Part shown: positions 29,989 to 32,917 of the stretch, piece after piece
Layout: each line of letters starts with the position of its first letter
Position numbering within the stretch: position 1 is the first letter of the stretch
NCBI RefSeq assembly: GCF_001043955.1
Contig: NZ_LABZ01000171.1
Coordinates: 1 to 32,917 of the forward strand
Source of the DNA: Methylobacterium tarhaniae
GTDB taxonomy: Bacteria; Pseudomonadota; Alphaproteobacteria; Rhizobiales; Beijerinckiaceae
Length of the DNA stretch: 32,917 nucleotides
Direction of reading: 5' to 3'
Notes under the pieces: model-generated
The model's input: only the letters and a program-made list of their open reading frames with translations
Told to the model about the DNA's origin: nothing
Databases searched by the model: none
Made by a program: the position numbers and the translations under genes

Positions 29989-31824
29989 GTGACCGGCTGG
30001 CGCGCGCTGCCGCGCTCCCCGGCCCTGCCTTGGCTCCTCGGCCTCGCGGCGGTACTGGCCGCGGCCTTCCTCGCCGGCCGCACCGCCGAGCGGGCGGCGC
30101 TCGCCGACCTCCGGCGCTCGGCCTCGGCGACGCTGGCGCTCCAGGTCGCGGCCTTCCGCACCGAGATGCAGAAGCAGGGGTCGCTGCCGCTGGCGCTCGC
30201 CAGCGATCCGGAGATCGCCGCGGCGGTCGGCGCCTCCCCGGATCCGGCGCTGCTCGCCCGGGTGAACGACCGCCTGGCCGAGATCGCCCGCGCCTCGGGG
30301 GCGGCGGTGATCTACGTCATCCGCCAGGACGGCATCGCGGTCGCGGCGAGCAATGCCGGCGAGCCCGGCAGCTTCGTCGGGACGAGCTACGGCTTCCGTC
30401 CCTATGTCCAGCAGGCGCTGGCCGAGGGGGCGGGCCGGCAATTCGCGCTGGGCACCGTCAGCGGCCGGCCCGGCCTCTATCTCAGCCGCCGTGTCGCCGG
30501 CCCCGGCGGGCGGACCGGGGTGGTGGTGGTCAAGGTCGAGTTCGACGGCATCGAGGCGGCCTGGCGCGACTCCTGGAAGAGGGGCGGGGAGACCGTGATG
30601 GTCACCGATCCGCGCGGCATCGTCCTGATGGCGAGCGAGCCGGCCTGGCGCTTCGGCACCTTGCAGCCCGTATCGGACGAGGAGCGCCGGCTGATCCGCG
30701 AGCGGCTCGAATTCGGCGCCGCGCCGCTCGCGCCGGTGCCGATCCACCCGGCGGCGGACGGCACCCTGGTGAGGATCGGCAACGGGGCGGAGCCGGCGCG
30801 GCTGGCCCTGCCCCTCGACGCCGCGATTCCCGGCACCACCTGGCGGCTCCACACCCTGACCCGGATCGGCGTGGCGGTGGCGCGCGAGCGGATCCAGGCC
30901 CAGGTCATCGCCGGCCTCGCGGTCGGCCTCGCTTGTCTGAGCCTCGCCGAGATCGTCGGCCGGCGCCGGCGCCTGCGGGCGAGCCTCGCCGAGGCGGCGG
31001 CCCGGCGCATCGAGCTGGAGGAGCGGGTGCGGGCGCGGACGGAAGCCCTCACCGAGACCAACCGCAAGCTCAAGGCCGAGATCGCCGAGCGGCAGCGGGC
31101 CGAAGCCGAGCGCCAGCGCCTCGGACGGGAACTGGCCCATGCGGGCCGCCTGGCGGCTTTGGGGCAGTTCGCCGCCAGCATGGCGCACGAGATCAACCAG
31201 CCGCTGGCGGCGATCCGTTCCTACGCCGACAATGCCGGCATCCTGATCCAGCGCGAGCGCCTGGCCGAGGCGACCGAGAACCTCGCCGCGGTCGGCCGCC
31301 TGACCGAGCGCATCGCCGGCCTGACCCGCCAGTTGAAGGGCTTCGCCCGCAAGGCCTCGGGCCGGCGCGATCCCGTGGCGCTCACCGGCGTGGTGCGGGC
31401 GAGCCTGGAGGTGGTCGAGGGGCGCCTGGCCGGCATCGACCTCGCCCTCGCGCTGCCCGAGCCCTCGCCCTATGTCCTGGGGGAGGGGCCGCGGCTGGAG
31501 CAGGTCGTGGTCAACCTGGTGCAGAACGCCCTCGACGCGGTCGCGGGCGTCGACGAACCACGCATCGCCGTGACGGTGCGGGTCATGGGAGAGCGCGCGG
31601 TGCTGGAGGTGGGCGACAATGGGTCCGGGCTGCCCGACGGCGGCGCCCAGGTGTTCGATGCATTCTTCACCACCAAGGCCAGCGGCCTCGGGCTCGGTCT
31701 CGCCATCTCGCGCGGCATCGTCGAGGAGTGCGGCGGCACCGTCTCGGCCGGGGCTTCCCCCCAGGGCGGCGCCCTGTTCCGGGTCGAGCTGCCGCTGGCG
31801 CCCGCCATGGGAGCCGCCGCATGA
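29989..31824 (+). CDS. dctB: C4-dicarboxylate sensor histidine kinase DctB
   Basis: 611-residue membrane sensor kinase that detects C4-dicarboxylates in the periplasm and phosphorylates DctD. The first transmembrane helix (ALPWLLGLAAVLAAAFLAG) is followed by a periplasmic double-PDC (dCache) sensor of about 260 residues (VIYVIRQDGIAVAAS, GTSYGFRPYVQQAL, GRPGLYLSRRV). A second helix lies near 300, then a coiled coil and the H-box FAASMAHEINQPLAAIRSY with His near 400. The ATP domain has NLVQNALDA, GDNGSGLP and TTKASGLGLGLAISRGIV. The start is uncertain: GTG 29989 has GCGGGG upstream and is chosen, but TTG 29968 is possible. Its stop overlaps dctD by 4 bp (ATGA). Confidence 0.93.
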   Translation: MTGWRALPRSPALPWLLGLAAVLAAAFLAGRTAERAALADLRRSASATLALQVAAFRTEMQKQGSLPLALASDPEIAAAVGASPDPALLARVNDRLAEIARASGAAVIYVIRQDGIAVAASNAGEPGSFVGTSYGFRPYVQQALAEGAGRQFALGTVSGRPGLYLSRRVAGPGGRTGVVVVKVEFDGIEAAWRDSWKRGGETVMVTDPRGIVLMASEPAWRFGTLQPVSDEERRLIRERLEFGAAPLAPVPIHPAADGTLVRIGNGAEPARLALPLDAAIPGTTWRLHTLTRIGVAVARERIQAQVIAGLAVGLACLSLAEIVGRRRRLRASLAEAAARRIELEERVRARTEALTETNRKLKAEIAERQRAEAERQRLGRELAHAGRLAALGQFAASMAHEINQPLAAIRSYADNAGILIQRERLAEATENLAAVGRLTERIAGLTRQLKGFARKASGRRDPVALTGVVRASLEVVEGRLAGIDLALALPEPSPYVLGEGPRLEQVVVNLVQNALDAVAGVDEPRIAVTVRVMGERAVLEVGDNGSGLPDGGAQVFDAFFTTKASGLGLGLAISRGIVEECGGTVSAGASPQGGALFRVELPLAPAMGAAA

Positions 31825-32917
31825 GCGCGTCCTCCGACCGCGTGATCTTCGTCGACGACGAGGAGGAGGTGCGCCGCGCCAACGGCCAGAGCCTCGACCT
31901 CGCGGGCTTCGCCGTCGAGACCTACGGCGACGCCGAGTCGGCCCTGCGGGCGATCCTCGCCGCGCCGCCGGGCGTCGTCGTCACCGACGTGCGCCTGCCG
32001 GGGCTCGACGGGCTCGGCCTGTTCGCGGCGATCCAGGAGGCCGATCCCGAGCTGCCGGTGATCCTGATCACCGGCCACGGCGACATCACCATGGCGGTGC
32101 GGGCGATGCGCTCGGGCGCCTACGACTTCCTGGCCAAGCCCTACCCGGCCGAGACGCTGGTCGCCTCGGTGCGCCGCGCCCTCGAGCGCCGGGCGCTGGT
32201 GCAGGAGAACCGCTCGTTGCGCGCCCGCCTCGACGCCGCGGTGGCGGAGGACCCGGCCTTCCTCGGCGTCTCAGCCAGCATCAACCGCCTGCGCCAGTTC
32301 GTGCGCGAGGTGGCCGAGGCCGATGTCGACGTGCTGGTGCTGGGCGAGACGGGGTCGGGCAAGGAGGTGGTGGCGAGCGCGCTCCACCGCTGGAGCCGCC
32401 GGGCCAAGGGCAACTTCGTGGCGATGAATTGCGGCGCGCTCCCCGACACGGTGGTGGAGAGCGAGCTGTTCGGCCACGAGGCGGGCGCCTTCACGGGCGC
32501 GCTCAAGAAGCGGGTCGGGCGCATCGCCCACGCCGATGGCGGCACGCTCTTCCTCGACGAGATCGAGAGCATGGCGCTCAACATCCAGGTCAAGCTCCTG
32601 CGGGTGCTGCAGGAGCGGATGGTGGAGCCGCTGGGCACCAACGCCATCCAGCCCGTCGACATGCGGGTGGTGGCCGCCACCAAGATCGATCTCGGCCAGG
32701 CCGCCGCGCAGGGCACCTTCCGGGACGACCTCTATTACCGCCTGAACGTGGTCTCGGTGGCGATCCCGCCGTTGCGCGAGCGGCGCGAGGACGTGGCGCT
32801 CCTGTTCGAGCACTTCCTGCGCAAGGCCGCCGCCCGCTTCAACCGCGAGCCGCCGCCGGTGACGCCGTCGATCCGCGAGCACCTGAGCCGGCACGACTGG
32901 CCCGGCAACGTGCGCGA
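31821..32917 (+). CDS. dctD: Sigma-54-dependent response regulator DctD (cut by window end)
   Basis: The first 365 residues are present; the C-terminus runs off the window. The receiver domain (about 1-125) has the acidic pair DDEEE (12-16), the phosphoacceptor D56 in VVTDVRLP, and KPY. The AAA+ domain has Walker A GETGSGKE, the sigma-54 contact loop GAFTGA (EAGAFTGALKKR), Walker B GGTLFLDEIE, and the arginine finger region FRDDLYYRLNVV. The DNA-binding helix-turn-helix would lie beyond the end. It activates the dctA sigma-54 promoter upon phosphorylation by DctB. The ATG at 31821 overlaps the dctB stop, so the pair is translationally coupled. Confidence 0.96.
   Translation, partial: MSASSDRVIFVDDEEEVRRANGQSLDLAGFAVETYGDAESALRAILAAPPGVVVTDVRLPGLDGLGLFAAIQEADPELPVILITGHGDITMAVRAMRSGAYDFLAKPYPAETLVASVRRALERRALVQENRSLRARLDAAVAEDPAFLGVSASINRLRQFVREVAEADVDVLVLGETGSGKEVVASALHRWSRRAKGNFVAMNCGALPDTVVESELFGHEAGAFTGALKKRVGRIAHADGGTLFLDEIESMALNIQVKLLRVLQERMVEPLGTNAIQPVDMRVVAATKIDLGQAAAQGTFRDDLYYRLNVVSVAIPPLRERREDVALLFEHFLRKAAARFNREPPPVTPSIREHLSRHDWPGNVR

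Overview
The window reads as chromosomal DNA of a high-GC alphaproteobacterium, most likely Methylobacterium/Methylorubrum or a close Hyphomicrobiales relative. The case rests on uniformly G/C-ending codons, alphaproteobacterial gene families (long LigA, DctA/DctB/DctD, a divergent EF-G-like protein, DUF6496-type small proteins) and promoters of the alphaproteobacterial EcfG general-stress type. This is inference from family resemblance; there is no rRNA or other marker in the window. No tRNA, rRNA, CRISPR array, insertion sequence or prophage was seen.

Layout. 1-2 kb: ribonuclease D and, upstream on the same (-) strand, a small WYL-like protein. 2.1-6 kb (+): aspartyl-tRNA synthetase, then a family 2 glycosyltransferase and an acyltransferase that overlap and probably decorate a cell-surface glycan. 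6-6.7 kb (+): a minimal MNT/HEPN toxin-antitoxin pair. 6.8-10.2 kb (+): NAD-dependent DNA ligase and a DEDDh exonuclease with a SWIM-like zinc motif. 10.3-13.3 kb: a cluster of small stress-type genes (74-aa unknown, cold shock protein, 68-aa and 108-aa small proteins, 128-aa unknown, 73-aa Pro/Gly-rich peptide, PfpI/DJ-1 protein) with several EcfG-like promoters. 13.3-21.7 kb (-): one 2799-residue exoprotein joining an extracellular nuclease, a 5'-nucleotidase, beta-sandwich domains, RTX repeats and six copies of a 'GWKEGRDP' repeat. 22.1-24.1 kb (-): a lone TRAP substrate-binding protein and a hotdog-fold hydratase. 24.2-26.3 kb (+): an EF-G-like GTPase. 26.3-28.2 kb (-): a His-rich cation efflux transporter and an arylformamidase-like hydrolase. 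28.3-32.9 kb: dctA (-) divergent from dctB-dctD (+, dctD cut by the window end), with a well-formed sigma-54 promoter in front of dctA.

How the parts work together. The dct locus is a classic C4-dicarboxylate sensing and uptake module: DctB senses, DctD activates sigma-54 RNA polymerase, and DctA imports. The giant exoprotein could by itself cut extracellular DNA and dephosphorylate the nucleotides, which suggests phosphate or nucleoside scavenging. The 10.3-13.3 kb cluster looks like a general-stress-response neighbourhood. The most unusual signals are a roughly 290-bp stretch of foreign-looking codon use with an apparent in-frame insertion inside aspS, the architecture of the exoprotein, the clustered EcfG-like promoters, and the exonuclease-SWIM fusion.
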